The notes under the pieces are model-generated. The model searched no databases. It saw only the letters and a program-made list of their open reading frames with translations, and was not told the DNA's origin. A stretch of 64,000 nt of DNA. It comes from Nocardioides sp. Soil797 (lineage in GTDB: Bacteria > Actinomycetota > Actinomycetes > Propionibacteriales > Nocardioidaceae). A program made the translations under genes and the position numbers. This document shows, piece after piece, positions 63,915 to 64,000 of the stretch. Position 1 is the first letter of the stretch. Each line of letters starts with the position of its first letter. The stretch covers positions 458,410-522,409 of the forward strand of contig LMSR01000015.1 of NCBI GenBank assembly GCA_001429555.1. Reading direction: 5' to 3'.

Positions 63915-64000
63915 TTAGGCCGCTGCGTTGAGCAGCAGCTCGTTGAGTCTCTGGGCTGGTGTGTCCAGGCCCAGGGTCGGGCGGGGACGGGCGTTGAGGG
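63915..64000 (-). mobile_element. C-terminal end of an IS30-type transposase, cut by the window edge
   Basis: The minus-strand reading frame gives LNARPRPTLGLDTPAQRLNE followed by LLLNAAA and a stop at 63915-63917. The N-x-RPRxTLGxxTPAxxL pattern closes most IS30-family transposases, just after the catalytic core. The rest lies past the right edge. The stretch between the EamA stop and 63914 (92 bases) should hold the end of the element, but its inverted repeat cannot be defined without the other end. Confidence 0.72.

Overview
The window is high-GC DNA from an actinobacterium, most likely a Nocardioides-like member of the Propionibacteriales. The signs are a Wag31/DivIVA–YggT–SepF–YggS–PgeF–FtsZ division cluster, a DUF3040 protein, a DnaE2 polymerase, an SOS box of actinobacterial type, GTG starts with 4-base ATGA/GTGA overlaps, and many TANNNT promoters placed 6-7 bases before the start codon. 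Genus is an inference; no rRNA or tRNA gene is present to settle it.

Layout. 1-4610 (minus): histidine operon hisD-hisC-hisB-hisH-priA, with priA cut by the left edge. 4716-10294: a membrane/EEP phosphatase-fold protein, a LON-domain protein, a YbaK deacylase, a DUF3352 protein and a membrane protein. 10284-13838: dnaE. 14022-17221: a GNAT–chorismate mutase fusion, an RluA-type pseudouridine synthase, lspA, and a DksA-like protein with a histone-H1-like tail. 17401-36348 (minus): the complete dcw cluster, read from mraZ through a small membrane gene, rsmH, ftsL, ftsI, murE, murF, mraY, murD, ftsW, murG, murC, ftsQ, ftsZ, pgeF, yggS, sepF, yggT and divIVA. It begins with an MraZ operator of four exact 10-base GTGG repeats overlapping a promoter, and has a structured leader between mraZ and the small gene. 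36829-41498 (plus): moxR–DUF58–transglutaminase operon. 41604-49053 (minus): DUF3040, dinB, a methyltransferase, then an SOS operon DUF6504–HEPN–dnaE2 behind a perfect LexA box at 49241-49256. 49330-52074 (minus): four overlapping genes that look like a small WXG100/type VII substrate operon. 52171-55078 (plus): a second YbaK protein, an ArsC-like protein, DUF4126 and a CrtI-like oxidoreductase. 55195-63822: metF, a GGPP synthase, barnase/barstar, an Rv2175c-like DNA-binding protein, a LysM/lytic transglycosylase, a PASTA kinase, endonuclease IV and an EamA transporter. The metF–idsA–Rv2175c–pknL order matches the Mycobacterium tuberculosis layout, with the RNase/inhibitor pair added. The right edge cuts an IS30-type transposase.

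How it fits together. The dcw cluster makes lipid II and the divisome. SepF, Wag31 and the PASTA kinase link septation and polar growth to wall precursor sensing. dinB and the SOS operon supply damage-tolerant polymerases.

The least ordinary material is a set of dispersed palindromic elements. Two families have three copies each, and one copy of each lies in frame inside dnaE2. A family-B copy also forms the 3' end of hisD. Two further large single-copy palindromes lie at 43365-43409 and 57255-57343.
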